A stretch of DNA of 64,000 bases. Source: Prunella strophiata. Taxonomy: Eukaryota > Chordata > Aves > Passeriformes > Prunellidae. The stretch lies in NCBI GenBank assembly GCA_036583965.1, contig JAZBQD010000014.1, positions 65,936,395 to 66,000,394 of the forward strand. The letters run 5' to 3'. The notes under the pieces were generated by a model, which saw only the letters and a list, made by a program, of their open reading frames with translations, had not been told where the DNA came from and made no database searches. Shown piece after piece: positions 37,297 through 50,127 of this stretch. The position numbers and the translations under genes are program-made. The stretch's first letter is position 1, and every line of letters begins with the position of its first letter.

Positions 37297-39289
37297 AAGC
37301 AAAAAGTAGCAGGAAAAACCCAAACTGTCTATTCCAACCCAGCCCTAATGTCTTACTGTCACCTTGCTGGTCAAACACCCTCCTTGGCTGCACAGGCACA
37401 CAGGTGAGCAGGTATCCTCTGGCAGCAGGAGCTCAGACAGAGCCAAGGAGCACTTGAAAGAGAATATCCACAGAAAAAGAGACAAGGCAGGGGAAAAAAT
37501 GAGGCAAGGCATCAAAGCTAGCAGACAAACAGGCTAACAAAGGAAGCATGAGCACATATGTGAGCTGACAACACAGCAACTGTGTGTCTCCAGAGTTATG
37601 TATTCACCTGAAAGCTTTTGATTATTGAGTATTTTGAAATCTTAATTTCACATGATGAAAGAAAATTGGCCTTTAGGCTACACTGCTGCCCCAAACAAGC
37701 ACTTTCCAAAATGCACCTGTGAACCAGAGCTGGAGAGCTGTCAAAAAATCCCTTCCCACCAATGGCTGCCAATTTTTTCCCCAATCCTCACCATCAGCCT
37801 TTAAATCCATTGACCATCTTACTTTTCTTTCTTTCCCCTTTCAATTCTGAACCCTCAGACCTGTTATTTTCTGCAACTCTTCCAGGAAGACCAACAATTT
37901 ACATCAAAAGATACTAAGTCATTATTTTTAACCCTTCAAGAGCAAACTGGATAGAAACCTATGCTAGGAGACAGCAAACAGGATTACTTGGTTTAAAACA
38001 AAATGCATCACCTTAAAGGGAGTACTAACAGTATTTTTATGCTTTTGCTAAATAGAATACACAAACTAAAACATCTGAGTTGTTTCACACCACTAAGTTA
38101 AACATTAATATTTGGACCTCAGCTTTCACTCCTCCCACAGATTTGAGAGAGGTGCTATAAGCACCTCTTAGAACAAATTATCCCTGACCCCACATGGGTT
38201 TGATAGAGAGATTCCCAGAGTTATGGATCTTAGAGTCAGAAATAACCATGAACTCTCTTCCTCTGTAAACATGGACAAGAGGCACTTTCTTGCTGCTTGT
38301 AGCCTAAGAGCTTTCAGAGCTCCCAGAAAATCATCCCAGAGGAGATGAGATCCACTAGTCATGGTTTGCTCCAGTGGTTCATCAGCTTTGCTCCTGAAAA
38401 CCTGCACCTCAACTTCAGCCTACTGTATTTTGTCCCTTGAAGATTTTTTTTTTTTTTGATGAAATATTTCTTTAATTTAAAAAAAGTAAGGGAAAATACT
38501 GAACTGGGGAAAATATGAAACAATCTGACAGAGCCACTGCTGCCTCACTGAGGCAGCAATTGCTGGTAATGCCAGCAGAAACCCAAATATCAGACAAACC
38601 CCTCGATCATCACAGGGGGCATCGAGCCAAGGAAAACTCAAACATCAACGTCTTTCTTTTGTCTTGAGGACTTCCAAAATCAGAAGGGAAAAACATGGTG
38701 CCTCAAGTTAAATGGCTGAACAGGGATGACCTGTTGTGTGAATCCAACACAAGGCAGGATCTTTGACCAGAGACAAGCAGACCTTGAGCCCTCTGGTGCC
38801 TCCCAGCCCCTGCCCTCCAGAGAGGGCTCCCTGCCAGGACCTGTCCTTGCCACCAGCACCTTCTCACCACTGGGAGCCAAGGCTGGCCCAAAGCACAGCC
38901 CCCACGAGGGTCTGACCACCCAAACCCAGCCAGGAGCAGGAGGTGGATGAGCTCAGGAGTGCCAGGGTGAGGCTGCAGGGAGGGAAAGGCAGCGTGAAGG
39001 ATGTGAGAGGACAGGGACACAGCAGGCAGCGCGTACGGGTTTGTGACGACGCGTGTGCTCGCGTGCACGTGGGGGTGTGAGAGAGAAAAGAGATGTGAGA
39101 GGAGGAGGAGGAGGAGTGACTTCATCTCACAGCATGAACGAGCACGTACTGGCGTGTGGAAGAGCCATGGGGAGTGCCAGGAGCCCATCAAATGGAGTAA
39201 GAGTATGGAAGTGACACAGATGAACCAAAAATTGCCACAGAGCCCCTGAGAAAAACAGAACCACCCATGTGTTTTCTCCATACTGTATT
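37297..39289. other. intronic stretch, nothing recognised apart from a small CpG cluster
   Basis: No gene recognised. A T14 run lies near 38445-38458. At 39029-39072 there is a CpG-dense patch with alternating CG/TG steps, including GCGTACGGG, TGACGACGCGTG and GCACGTGGG (an E-box). A GGA-rich purine tract follows at about 39100-39116. Confidence 0.45.
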
Positions 39290-39560
39290 TTAGGAAAGTG
39301 CTGGAAACTTATTTGAAGTGTATTTGTCTTCCCACCCAGCTCTTACTATGTTATGGCTATATCCATGCAACTCCCTCTGTTATCCTTGCTAAGCTTTAAG
39401 GAATCTGCCACATCATTTTTAAGGACAGCACTGGTATTTTCATAATTACTAAGTTTGAGCCTTTCTAAATATTAGAACTCTGATGTCAATTAGGCCTAAT
39501 TACAGATATGTTAGAAATGTGGGGTTGATCTAATTAGGCAGATCAAGTGATGGAACCTTC
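39290..39560. promoter_or_regulatory. candidate homeodomain-rich regulatory element
   Basis: It contains a perfect 14-bp palindrome, AATTAGGCCTAATT, at 39488-39501. About 25 bp on is TTGATCT-AATTAGGC-AGATCAA (39525-39546), a 7-bp inverted repeat with a homeodomain core in its loop. There are three TAATT/AATTA cores within 60 bp. The surrounding sequence is non-repetitive. Function is inferred from motif arrangement only. Confidence 0.35.
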
Positions 39561-42500
39561 CTCTTTAACTACTGGATGGCATGGTGTTTCTTATTATTTC
39601 TCAGATGTCAAAAATCTAAGGTTTAAAATGCCTTAGACATAATATATTTTAAATGTGGAGGGGAAAAGTGATATTGCTGTGATCACTTATCAGGTTCATG
39701 CTATTGTGAAACTTCACATCTCCTAAGGTCTGGGGCAGAAATCCTCCTCTCCATACAGGCCCTCAATTCCCCTCTCAATTTGTCTTCCAGAGGGAACTGA
39801 GTAGAGCTACAATAGGTGAATTTGTGGAAATTTAAAGAGACAAGAGTCAGATCCTCTTCCTTCCTCAAGCACACCTGTCTTGACTTGGAAGGGATTCTAA
39901 ATTACATTAGTTGAGGATCTGGCCCGTTGCTATGATTTTATTTTACCTTTGATTTATTTTGCTTATTTTTTCCTAGCTACCTTTTCAGGATCTGTAATTT
40001 CACTGTCAATGGCTTAGCAGCAAACAGGTCCAGTTCCAAAGGGGCACTCAATGAACCTGTGCACATGGAGTGTGGTGCACTGTCCCACATGGACTGGCAC
40101 AGCCCAAGAATGGATTGGGACCACCACACATATTGCAATATAACAACATATAAACTCCACCAATAATCATGTGCTATAAAATACATTAATATTGACTAGT
40201 ATTACCAAAATCTTTTGTTGACATTCTTATTTTGTTGTACCTGAGAGGCTGCAGCCCCAAAAGAAGATTGTACATGCCTTAGTATCTGCATAAATACAGG
40301 ACAGGGTAAATATGGGTTTGGGTACATCTGAGCCAACCACTGCATTGCTGGTACTCCTTTAGAAAAACATTCTTGTCCAACAGCACAGAGCAGAGAAAAG
40401 AACACAGACCTCAGCCACCAAAGGAAACAATTCTTTGGGGTGGAAAAGGGCTGCTTGCTTACATCTGGACATGACATCCAATTCAATTTCACCATCAGTG
40501 TGGCTGGACATGATTTACAGGGATGTGTAAATAATTTATTCCAGCTCTGGAAGGGAGAGCTGGGTACTCATTAGAGTTTCCTTGAAGCCCAAATGATGTA
40601 ATGATTAACTGACTTAGGATCTTTTTAGTAATTCCAGCAAATTTCAACTCTCTGGTGTTAAAGATCTACTGAAGAGCTGTTATTCAGATGAAAGGCTCTT
40701 TTCTGAGAACAAATCATTCATAAGGTGTACACATAGATTTAACATTCACAAATCAATGCACTTGAAATAAAATGTGCTTTTAAAGTTTCTTTTTCACTTT
40801 CTTCCCTGATTTGGGGGTTTAGTGCTTTTCTTTCTCTAGCCAATTTTACCACAGGCAGTTTAGACAGCTGCATGAAAAGGGGCTGTTTTTCTGTTAAAAA
40901 GTGCTTTTAGTACTTTGGCATCCTGAAGTGGAATGGCAGAGAAATGCAAAATACAGTTACCTCAATCCAGTACATTTCATGTGACATGCCAAGATTTTCA
41001 CTCCATGCTAGAGAAAAAATCTATTAGCCAGTGAGATCAAGTGCTGGCTGTCCAACATAGCTCAGCCTTTACAGTGCAGGAGGGATCAAAGCAGATTTTA
41101 ACCCTGCTCCTAAATAATGCCAGAGGAAAACATTTTGGTGCAAATACTTTAAAGCTATTTATACTTCTATAGCTTAATTCTTATTTAAATACTTTCTTAT
41201 CAATAAGTGAGAATGCTTCCCATCATTTAGGCTCCTGGACCCTGTGTATCTGCTGCTCAAGTCAGTGAACCTCCCTTCACTGCCTTCAGTGGAAATGGAA
41301 CAGGCACTTTAATGATTTGCACAGCAATGGCCTAAATTTTTCAGAAGCTTCACATCCTGGTAAGTCACACCAGACCTGGCAGGAACTGCAGGTGCTGCAC
41401 TGGTGGGTGGCCAAAGACAGAACCAAAACTCAGATTCAAATCTTCTAATTACCAGGCTGCCCTTGGAAGCTAAGGAATGCACAACCAGAAGGTAACCCAC
41501 GTGTAGGCTGCTAAACACACATATATTCATCATTAAATACAGCTATGGCTGAAAAAGAAAACAGCTCTATTTTCTCTATAGTGGGCCCAGGTTTGTAATC
41601 CAATTATTTCAATTTTCTGAAACTTTCTAGATTGACTGTTAAGTCAAGTTTGAAAACTTCACAGCTTCCACTCCCACTAGAAAGGACTTACCAAACTGTG
41701 AGGCTCACTTAATAGTTTGAGAAACTAATTGGCCATATTTAATGAATTTAATTTGCCACAGCCATGCTAATATGCATAACTATTAACTCTGACCAGCTTT
41801 ACCTTCCTTGGGACCTACACCAGCTCCCATTAACTACACAGGGATCTGGATCAAGGCCACAGCATTAATTCCTCCTGAACCTCTTCAGCAGCACAAATTA
41901 ACCCTCGCAGGTGGCTTCAACACCCCAACCACAGAGATGTCAGAGAGCTGTTCCACGGGAACCCCAGTGAATTGTCCTGCTGCTCCAACAAACCCCAGAG
42001 CATTCAAACTTTCCTCCCCAGCACCCCTTTGCTCAGGAAGGGCACTGCACACCTCAGGTGACAGAGCAGGGCACATCTCTCCCAGCATGAAGTTCTCACA
42101 GCAAAAACTCAGTGAGGGTGACAAGAATACATCCCAACTCTCGGCCCTTAGGCTGCATCTTGCCTCTTCAGAGACGTGGGCAGACATTAATTTGATTTAC
42201 TCAGTCGGTGTTTTGCTGAGGGCTGTGCTATCGAGCCCATCACGGCGGAGCTGCTGACCCACCTCCATGTTAAACCTCCAGCCCGGCTCCTGCTCTCAGC
42301 CTCTTGATGGGAAACCAGCGAGCCCACCAGCCAGGAATACTCTGGCTATAGGGAGCCTTCCCTTGGAAGCAGAAAGAAACTCAAATATTACAGTCAAAAC
42401 TTGTTCAGCCGTGTTTTGGAAGCGGCACGGAGCGCAGGAAAAGCACTGCTCGGGATTAACAGCGCTTCGCTTCGAGACGCGCTTGAAGTTTCAATTAAAG

Positions 42501-43109
42501 CTTTGGGGACAGCTACGAGGAGCACTCGCAATACAACCCAACTCTAATTACAATGTATACACACACACACACATACACACAGAGCCCGTGTGCCGGCTCC
42601 TCCAGCACTCCCGGCTCCCTGCCTTTATAATACCCTGAGTAAAAATTAGTTTCAACAAAAATAAAACTCTTTGCTCAGCCAAAAAGGCACCAGCCTGTAC
42701 CCCGCTTCCTTGCACCATCTGTGCGTGTTTTTTCTCAGCCTTCAAAAAATTAAAAAAAAAAAAAAAACCAAAAAAAAAAAACAACAACCAACGCTAACGT
42801 TTTACTAATCTTTATGCCCCGCCACTATAAATAAAACAAATAAAGCCCAACAACAGTTAAGCATCGTAGCTAAAACACATCCAATCCACTCCGATTATTT
42901 CTGCTCGTCTGTCCACGAATAGCTGCAGCCATCGGCTTTAGGGGAAGCGTGCAAGTCAGACCGCATTTATTTACAGTTGCACTATCAAGAAAAAACCTTC
43001 CCCCGTCTCCTCTTTCTATGAATATTTTAAAACACTTGGGGGTTTTCCCTTTTTATCGCTTTTTTTGGGGGGGCATGCGGGGAGGGTGGGGGGTCACGCT
43101 AGCCCAGCT
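39561..43109. other. intron 1 nearest the promoter, CpG shore at the right end
   Basis: No gene or interspersed repeat recognised up to about 42190. From about 42190 CpG content rises toward the island. A CA repeat lies at 42559-42580 and A-runs at about 42748-42781. This is transcribed as the first kilobases of CAMK1D intron 1. Confidence 0.5.
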
Positions 43110-43224
43110 CCTGCCCCACAATTCTATTTATCCCCGCGTTCCCAGGTCGCTCGCACGGGTGCGCGGAGCAGCGCCCGCGGGTGCGCAAATCCCCGCGCAG
43201 GGACCCGCGCCCGCCGCCCCCGGG

Positions 43225-43227
<3 letters not shown>

Positions 43228-43275
<48 letters not shown>
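43228..43275 (+). repeat. (GGGACA)8 hexanucleotide array
   Basis: Eight perfect GGGACA units, preceded by a GGGGCA variant, located 40 to 87 bases into intron 1 of CAMK1D. The plus strand (the template strand of the gene) has eight consecutive G3 tracts separated by 3-base loops, a textbook G-quadruplex pattern. The complementary C-rich strand is in the transcript. Long open frames through it (GT, GQ and RD repeats) are artefacts of the hexamer. Confidence 0.97.
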
Positions 43276-43276
<1 letters not shown>

Positions 43277-43309
43277 CGCCCGCCACCGGCCCCGCGGCCA
43301 CAGCCCGCC

Positions 43310-43584
<275 letters not shown>

Positions 43585-43815
43585 TTATTTCCTCCGCGCT
43601 CCGGCGGGCTCCGCGAGTGTCACTTTTCCTGGGCTATTTCCTCCCAACTTTCTCTTCCCCCCCCTTCCCTCCCCTTCTCTCCCCTCCTCCGCTCCCCCCG
43701 CGGAGCCGCTGGCGGGGCTGCCCCGTCTCTGCGTCCCCCCGCGCCCCGCGCAGCAGCTGCGCGTCCCGGGGTCACTTTGCTCCCTGACTGACCCGCCCCG
43801 CCGAAAAGTCCCTCT

Positions 43816-43873
43816 TATTTTGTTTGTTTGTTTGTTTTTCTTTTCTTTCTTTCTTTCTTTTTTTTTTTTTTTC
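43816..43873 (+). repeat. (GTTT)n-(TTTC)n-poly(T) tract
   Basis: Compound simple repeat in the promoter region: four to five GTTT units, then TTTC units, then a run of about 16 T. The CAMK1D strand reads as A-rich purine. Probably length-variable. Confidence 0.9.
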
Positions 43874-43992
43874 CTTTGGGAGGGAGGTCACTGTTTCTCT
43901 TCCCCCACCCCCGTGCGGGGCCCCATGGGATGCTCAGCCGGCCGGGCGCGGTGCGGTGCGGAGCGGCCCCGCGGGCGCGGCGGCTGTGCGTG

Positions 43993-44006
43993 GTTGTTAT
44001 GGCAAT
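43993..44006 (-). promoter_or_regulatory. RFX-like X-box
   Basis: On the minus strand ATTGCCATAACAAC, close to the RFX X-box consensus GTNRCC-N-RGYAAC with one or two mismatches. It lies inside the CpG island about 590 bp upstream of the ATG. Predicted from sequence only. Confidence 0.35.
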
Positions 44007-44067
44007 GGGAGGAGGAGGAGGAGGAAGAGGAGAAAGCGGAGGAGGAGGAGGAAGAAGGAGGAGGCAG
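44007..44067 (+). repeat. GGA-rich purine tract in the CpG island
   Basis: Almost uninterrupted GGA/GAA units on the plus strand. It is complementary in base composition to the pyrimidine tract at 43499-43560 on the same strand, so the two could pair in single-stranded nucleic acid. Confidence 0.9.
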
Positions 44068-44277
44068 CCCCGCCGCTGCTCTGCTGCCTGGCGCTGCCCC
44101 TCCTGACTGAATGAAGATAATTCGCATTGCACCAAAACCACGCACGTCAAACGGGAGGGGAGGGAAAGCAGCGAGGGGAAAAAAAAAATAAAAAAGGAAA
44201 GCTAGGAAGGAAAAAAAAAAAGGAAAATTAAAAAGGCACACCACAAGCGGCCGTGCTGCCTGGACGGGCTCTGCGCT

Positions 44278-44317
44278 GGGATGCGCTGGGATGCGCCGGG
44301 ATGCGCCGGGATGCGCG
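44278..44317 (+). repeat. 10-bp tandem repeat GGGATGCGCY x4
   Basis: Four units of GGGATGCGC followed by T, C, C and G, each with a CpG, in the distal CpG island about 870-910 bp upstream of the CAMK1D ATG. They generate repetitive hypothetical peptides on the minus strand that are not real genes. Confidence 0.9.
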
Positions 44318-44570
44318 GGGGCGGCGGTGCCCACCTGCCTCGCACAGCCAGTGCTGGGGTGTAAAAACATCCCTCAGCAAGGACCACCCTCCCCAGCACA
44401 GCCCTCGGGGCGCCCTGAGAGGGGCCAGGTAGCCCGGGGCCGGTGGTGGGCACCGCGCAGCCCCTGGGCTCCGGCCCTGGCACCGCTCCCGGCACCGCCG
44501 GCGAGCCTCTCGCACTGTCACACACACGCGTGGCTGGGATTATTGCTAAAAGCAGCTTTTTCCCAGCGAC

Positions 44571-47500
44571 ACTGAGACCTCTAGCGTCGTCACATCGGGC
44601 ATGGGCTGAGCTGTGATGCGGGGTGACAGGCAGGATTCGTCAGACATCAGAGAAAATGATAGTCTGCACGAACTGAGAGATGGCTACAGTCAAGGTCTTT
44701 GCACTTCAGTTTTGGAATATGTGAGGCACTAAAAAAGTGTAATTCTTTTGGGACGCCCAAGTTAGGTGACCAAATCAGAGGCTTTGCTGTTGGCAATACA
44801 GGCACTCTGGCGTCTCAGGGGCAGCCCCAAACCCGACCAACTCCAAACCTGATCATCAAATCAGAACCTGAAAATACAGCGAAATACAAGGAGCTAAATA
44901 ACATTTACTTTAAACAAATGAGACTATATGCACTTTACTGTTTAACAAGTATTGTGTCTTTTAACAGATTCCTTAAAATTCTATTCTGGAAGCTGATTTT
45001 CCAGATTTCTTGTAATTTATGAGCAGAATTTGCACAGTGTCAGCCTATGAGGCTTTCCCTGCGTGTGGGCTAAGCTGTGCCTGCTAATCTCGAAGGGGCT
45101 GTGGCAGAGGTGGGCATTGTAGATGGGTGAAAGTGACAATCTGGAGCGCAGGTTGGGGTGTTTGGACAATGCTACCCTCTGCTGGGCAGAGTCACTCCTG
45201 TGTGGCTTGGCGTGTGCCAGCTCCTGTGGTTCATTACTGCAGCCCTCTGATGCTTTGGTGGCTGTCCAGCCTCACGGACAGCCCAAACATCTTGGGATTT
45301 CCTGCGGTGGATGTTTGTGTGCTGCCACAGCATGAGCTTTGGAACGGGTTTCCTTCTGCTCCTGACTTGCTTCCATCTTCTCACTACTCTCAGGATTTAT
45401 AGTCACTCCATGGAGGTGTCCCCAGGGAGCCTCACAGCCCCTCTGCATAGCTGGGAAATGAAAGATGTGACTGACCTAAAACCATGCAGCTGACTACCAA
45501 ATCCAAGCTGCCCTTCAAACAGCACCACTGTGACATTTTCTCTCTCTTTCACATGTAAATCATATGGTGTTAGAAATGCCATGCTCCTGCCTTCAGGAGA
45601 AGATTGAGAGAGTGTGAAGCCAGGAAGGGCAAGTGTGATGGTCTGCCCTGACCTCCAGCATGGTGGAGGCCAAAGAGCTTCATCCATCCAGAAGATGAGG
45701 GTTGTAACTTACCTTGGGGCTATGGCATCCCAAAATCATCTACCTACTTTTATTTATGACACCACATTGGTCCCTGTGGCATCACATTAAAATCTCACTG
45801 CACAGACAGTTCCATCCACTTCTCCATTTCAGCTTTCAGCAAGCAAAACTTTTACTTAAAATTGCTCAAATCCTTGCCAGTGCTGCAATTTCCTCAGCAT
45901 CAAAATTAGGGTAGAATCTAAATTCCTATTTTCCTTATTTCTCCTACACCCTTTGTATCACATTAATGTGCTTTTGTTGTTGTTGTTGTTATTCAATAAC
46001 TCACTTTTGAAGTAACTGATAATACTGAAGTCCTCTAGAGCCATTACAGTTTTCATGAGAAGTGTAGGAGATGCTTCTGTTAGGCAGGGACCACTGGCAC
46101 AATGAACCATAAAAGCCCCTTCAAAGTCATTACAGTCTGTCATGTCAGCCTGAATTTAGGGAGTCTGTACTCTTGCTTGACTGACAGGCTCCTGCAGAGC
46201 TATTGTAGCTATTTGAAGGGCAGGTATTTCTAAAAAATTAAGATCTTATGTGGAAAGTTCTCTCTGGAGTGGCTGCAAGTAGCAGGGTGTGCTGCAGCTG
46301 CAGGGAGCTGCAGGGCTGCACTCAGTGTTTAATTACCACAACCCAATTACAAGAACAGCAATAGAGAGGTAAAATGAAATGCACAGAAATGCCAGCATTA
46401 AGACTGACAATAAAGCATCAACTCAAGGCCCTTCTAGTGGCTGCACAGGGGCCATCTCTCATTACCTGGGCCTGCTCTGCAGCTCTGCCAAGGGCTGTGT
46501 CAGAAAACAGCTAATGAGCAGGCGTGGCTGACGTGTGTTTGAAACATCTGCACAAGCTGCACAAGTGCCCCAAGCCACTGCAGGCAGCAAAACACCAAAC
46601 CCTGACACTGCAGATGGACAAGTTCCAACTGCTTTTTAAGGCCCTCTCTGGAAATACTGTGAATTCAGGGGAGAAATTCAAAATTGACTTCTATATGAGA
46701 GATTTTATTTCAGGATAAAGTGATGGGATTTTTGGAGAAGTGTTTGAAGCTGTATTTTTGGTTGGTCCTTCCAGCTGATGCTGGGGCTGGTCATGTATGG
46801 TATGGCTGTGCTTGACCACGTTCACTGCTGACCCTTCATATGGGCACTGTGCAAATCAGTTTATCATGAGCATAAATAAAAGAGTCATGTCTGTTTTTCA
46901 AGCTTTTCCACTGACAACCTGGTTTTCCTGTGCTTAAATATCACAATATCAGACCTCTTCCCCAGCGTCATTTCTGAGTCATACAAGATAATCTTCCTTT
47001 CCAATTACAAATCAGCACTATTGATGCTTTTCTGCAAGAACATCAGAAACGTGGCTGTGGCTCAGCTGCTGGGGTCCAAGCTCAGGAGATGAGCACCCAC
47101 ACATCCATGGCCATGTTTAGGGTTAAAACCTCATGCTCAAGCTCCAGAGCAGCATCAGTGTAAAGCAAACAGCACTCAAGCCCACAGCTGTTCTCTGCTG
47201 CCTTCCCTACCACGTGGCAACCTCAGACAGTGGGTTTTCTGCTTATGACAGAAATAAATTGGGCCAATCCCAGTGAGAAGGTGGAGTATTGGTGTCATAC
47301 ACGCATAGGAGGAGCCAGGTTTTTAGTGCTGGTCTGCTCCCACGAGGCAGTGATAGCAACGCTGTCATACACGAGTGTAGACCTCGGTGAGAAACTCAAA
47401 GCAAAATGACATCTTGGATGAGACAAGCCTCTGAGACAAGCCTGAGATGAAGTCAAATCCTGGGGCAAGGCATCTTCAAATTTGGCAGCACAGGTCTTAA

Positions 47501-49362
47501 TTCTTTGAGATGCCAGGTCTGACTAGCACGGTAATAATTCCATCCAAACTCACAGCATTCCTTGGCATTTCCAAGTGGTGGGGATGCTGCAGCTCCAGCC
47601 TGTGCCCCATTTGGAAATTTGGAGGAAATCCTCTTGGATATTATGCTTAGTCATGAAAAAATAAAATTACGACAAGCTTTGCTTGCATAAAAGAGAGAGA
47701 CAAAATTGCCTTCTCTCAAATGACAATTTCAAATGTTTATTTAAATGAGAAAATGCTTATTTAAAAAATTAATCGCTACTATTTTTTAATTGGATAGTAA
47801 TTTTAAAAACTGCATGTTGGAAGATGCATTTTAATGGGGAACCAAGAGATTTGGATTTTCACCACAGGTGAAACTAGTGGATATGGTTGTGTTTTAATAT
47901 TTTCCAGATCAGTTTTGGCACCACAAGTTCAGTACAGAAAAAGCTAAACTTGGCTCTAAGAATGTCCTACAACAGAAGGCTGAACCTGCTGCTGCTGATG
48001 CCAACAGCAGTGCTCCTTTGAGCTAATTTAAGACTTCTCAGTGATTTTAGGGGACTTTGACTTGGTCTCTAGATCAAGAGGATGCATGTGAAGAAAGGAA
48101 CATAAATCCCTGCCAAACAAGAGACTTCTGCCTGTCTTAGGTACACAGTTGGTTGTGGGTTTTTAGGGTTAAATATAATCAATGTCCTTCCACCACCTTT
48201 AAGCACATTTAAAGCCTTAGATCAGTTTAAGCTCTGTAAGATGACCTAAGGCCCTTGCTCATCCTAGGTAAAACACTGTCCTAAAACATGCAAAAGCAAG
48301 GGAGAGGAGGGTGATAGATGGTTTGCCATTGCTGCTTTTCTCAGAGGGAGGAGGGAGTTTAAATTACTGTCAGCTTTTTAACCATTTCTGTAAAGAGGAA
48401 TGAACAAGAGCTGATGTAGATGTGAATCCTCAACCTGCAATTAATTGCCTGAAGACCATCTGGTGCCTGGTTAAGCTCCCATGTGCTTATATTACTCGTG
48501 AGGTTTACAGATGCCAGCCAACCTGTTTAAGTTGCTTCCCTTCCCTGGTTTTATTCTCTTCAGAATAAACCTCAGAAGTTAGAGGACAATAGTTTTGACA
48601 ACATGAGGCTGCTTGTTTCACTTTGGAAAAATTGCTGTGTAAGAGAATAATAACCAGGCTAAATACATCACTTAGAGGCTGCTGTGCCATGTGTGCATTG
48701 CAATAAATCTTTAAACCCAGGGTCGTAAATCACAGTCATATAAAAGTGTAGTGGGAGGGAAAAAAACCCTGTCACATGCCAAAGCAGAAGGGAGAGGAGC
48801 AACAAGGGGGTGTAGATGGATGTGGGCAATGGGAGAGCTGGCAGAACACAGGGAACAGGGAATGGATGAGAGATGGGCAGGACAGGGGGAGGAGGGACAG
48901 GAGATGTTCCCAGGGACAAAAGTTAGAAAGGGCAAAACCACACACCCCACTCAGTTCCTGATGTTGAGCTCTGGGGTCCAAATCTTGGTGTTTCCCTGGT
49001 GCCAAGCACCCAGTGTGAAATCATTGGATATTTCACAACCTTAGAGAGCTGCATGGCCAGCACAAACCCAGCTCACACACATCCTCTCTCAGTCCTTGGG
49101 CTGTGAAGTTGGAGATTTGGCTCAGGATCCAACAGGCTGCACCCCACCAATGAGAGAAGTACTGGTAAAAATGGCAAAAATGAGAACTGGATCTTTCTCT
49201 AGGTAATTTGACAGAATTGGCTTTGCACACTTGGGTTTTGAGGAGAATACCTGGGGACTTTGCATCTCTGAAATTTATATTGAAAGAATTTTGGGTGAAG
49301 AAGGACTGAAAAGCTGCAAAATTATCAAAAAAACAAGGTTTCGAAATACTTCCAATTTGACA
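44571..49362. other. upstream flank of CAMK1D, no gene recognised
   Basis: Intergenic-looking DNA. It contains a (TTG)5 run at about 45975-45990. TGTCATACACG occurs twice, at 47293-47303 and 47363-47373, exactly 70 bp apart. No LTR, LINE or coding frame was recognised. Confidence 0.5.
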
Positions 49363-49990
49363 CTGTAAAATCATTTAAATTGGAAAATATCTTTAAGATC
49401 ATCGAGTGCCAGCACTCTCAAGGCCACCACTAATGTCCCCAAATGCCACATCTACATGTCTTTTAAATACCTCCAGGGCTGGTGACTCAGCCACTTCCCT
49501 GGGCAGCCTGTGCCAGTCCTTGACAACCCTTCTAGTAAAGAATTTTTTTCTAATATCCAATCTAAACCTCCCCTGGCACAGGTTGAGGCTGCTTCCTCTT
49601 GTCCTGTCCCATGTTCCTTGGGGGAAGAGACAAACCCCCACTTAGTTACAACCTCCAGGGAGTTGTAGAGAGTGATAAGATCATCCCTGAGCCTCCTTTT
49701 CTCCAGGATAAACAGCCCTCTCAGCTGCTCCTCACCAGGTTTGTGCACCAGACCCTTCCCCAGCTCCAGTGCCTTTCTCTGGACATGCCCCAGCCCCTCA
49801 ATGTCTTTCTTGTCCTGAGGAGCCCAGAACTGACCCCAGCATTTGAGATGTGGCCTCACCAGTGCTGAGTACAGGGGGACAGTCACTGCCTTGGTCCTGC
49901 TGACCACACTCTTGCTGACACAGGCCAGGATACCTTTGGCCTTTCTGGCCACCTGGGCCCACTGATGGCCAATTTGCTTTATTGTCAAGC
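49363..49990 (-). mobile_element. CR1 LINE 3' portion, 5'-truncated
   Basis: Minus-strand CR1 of about 628 bp. Reading from the right it encodes the C-terminal ORF2 segment in pieces: [54 protein letters not shown] and FRLDIRKKFFTRRVVKDW. The longest frame runs 49988-49452 and the end is in a second frame. The 3' tail reads AAATCATTTAAATTGGAAAA on the plus strand and has lost a clean octamer repeat. It is more intact in coding frame than the other CR1 copies but lacks the catalytic core. Confidence 0.93.
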
Positions 49991-50127
49991 AAACCAGGTT
50001 TGCTTGGTTTTGGGGTTTTTTCCCCCAGGATTTCTCCCTTGCTCTGAATAGTTCAGCACAGGAAATTCATCTGCACAGCAAAGGAGCTGTCCAAAAAATT
50101 CTCCTTCCCATTCCAGCTGCACTCAGG
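49991..50127. other. short spacer, nothing recognised
   Basis: AT-rich spacer between the CR1 fragment and the CpG cluster. It contains a direct repeat of AAACCAGG/TTTGCTTGG-type words and no feature I can name. Confidence 0.4.

Noticed and set aside
48700..48780. AATAAA and TATAAAAG near 48703-48745 as an LTR
   Set aside because: The order is wrong for an LTR (poly(A) signal before TATA) and no terminal repeats or duplications were found.
49452..49988. 178-codon minus-strand frame as a possible host gene
   Set aside because: Its motifs are those of the CR1 ORF2 C-terminus, so it is transposon-derived.
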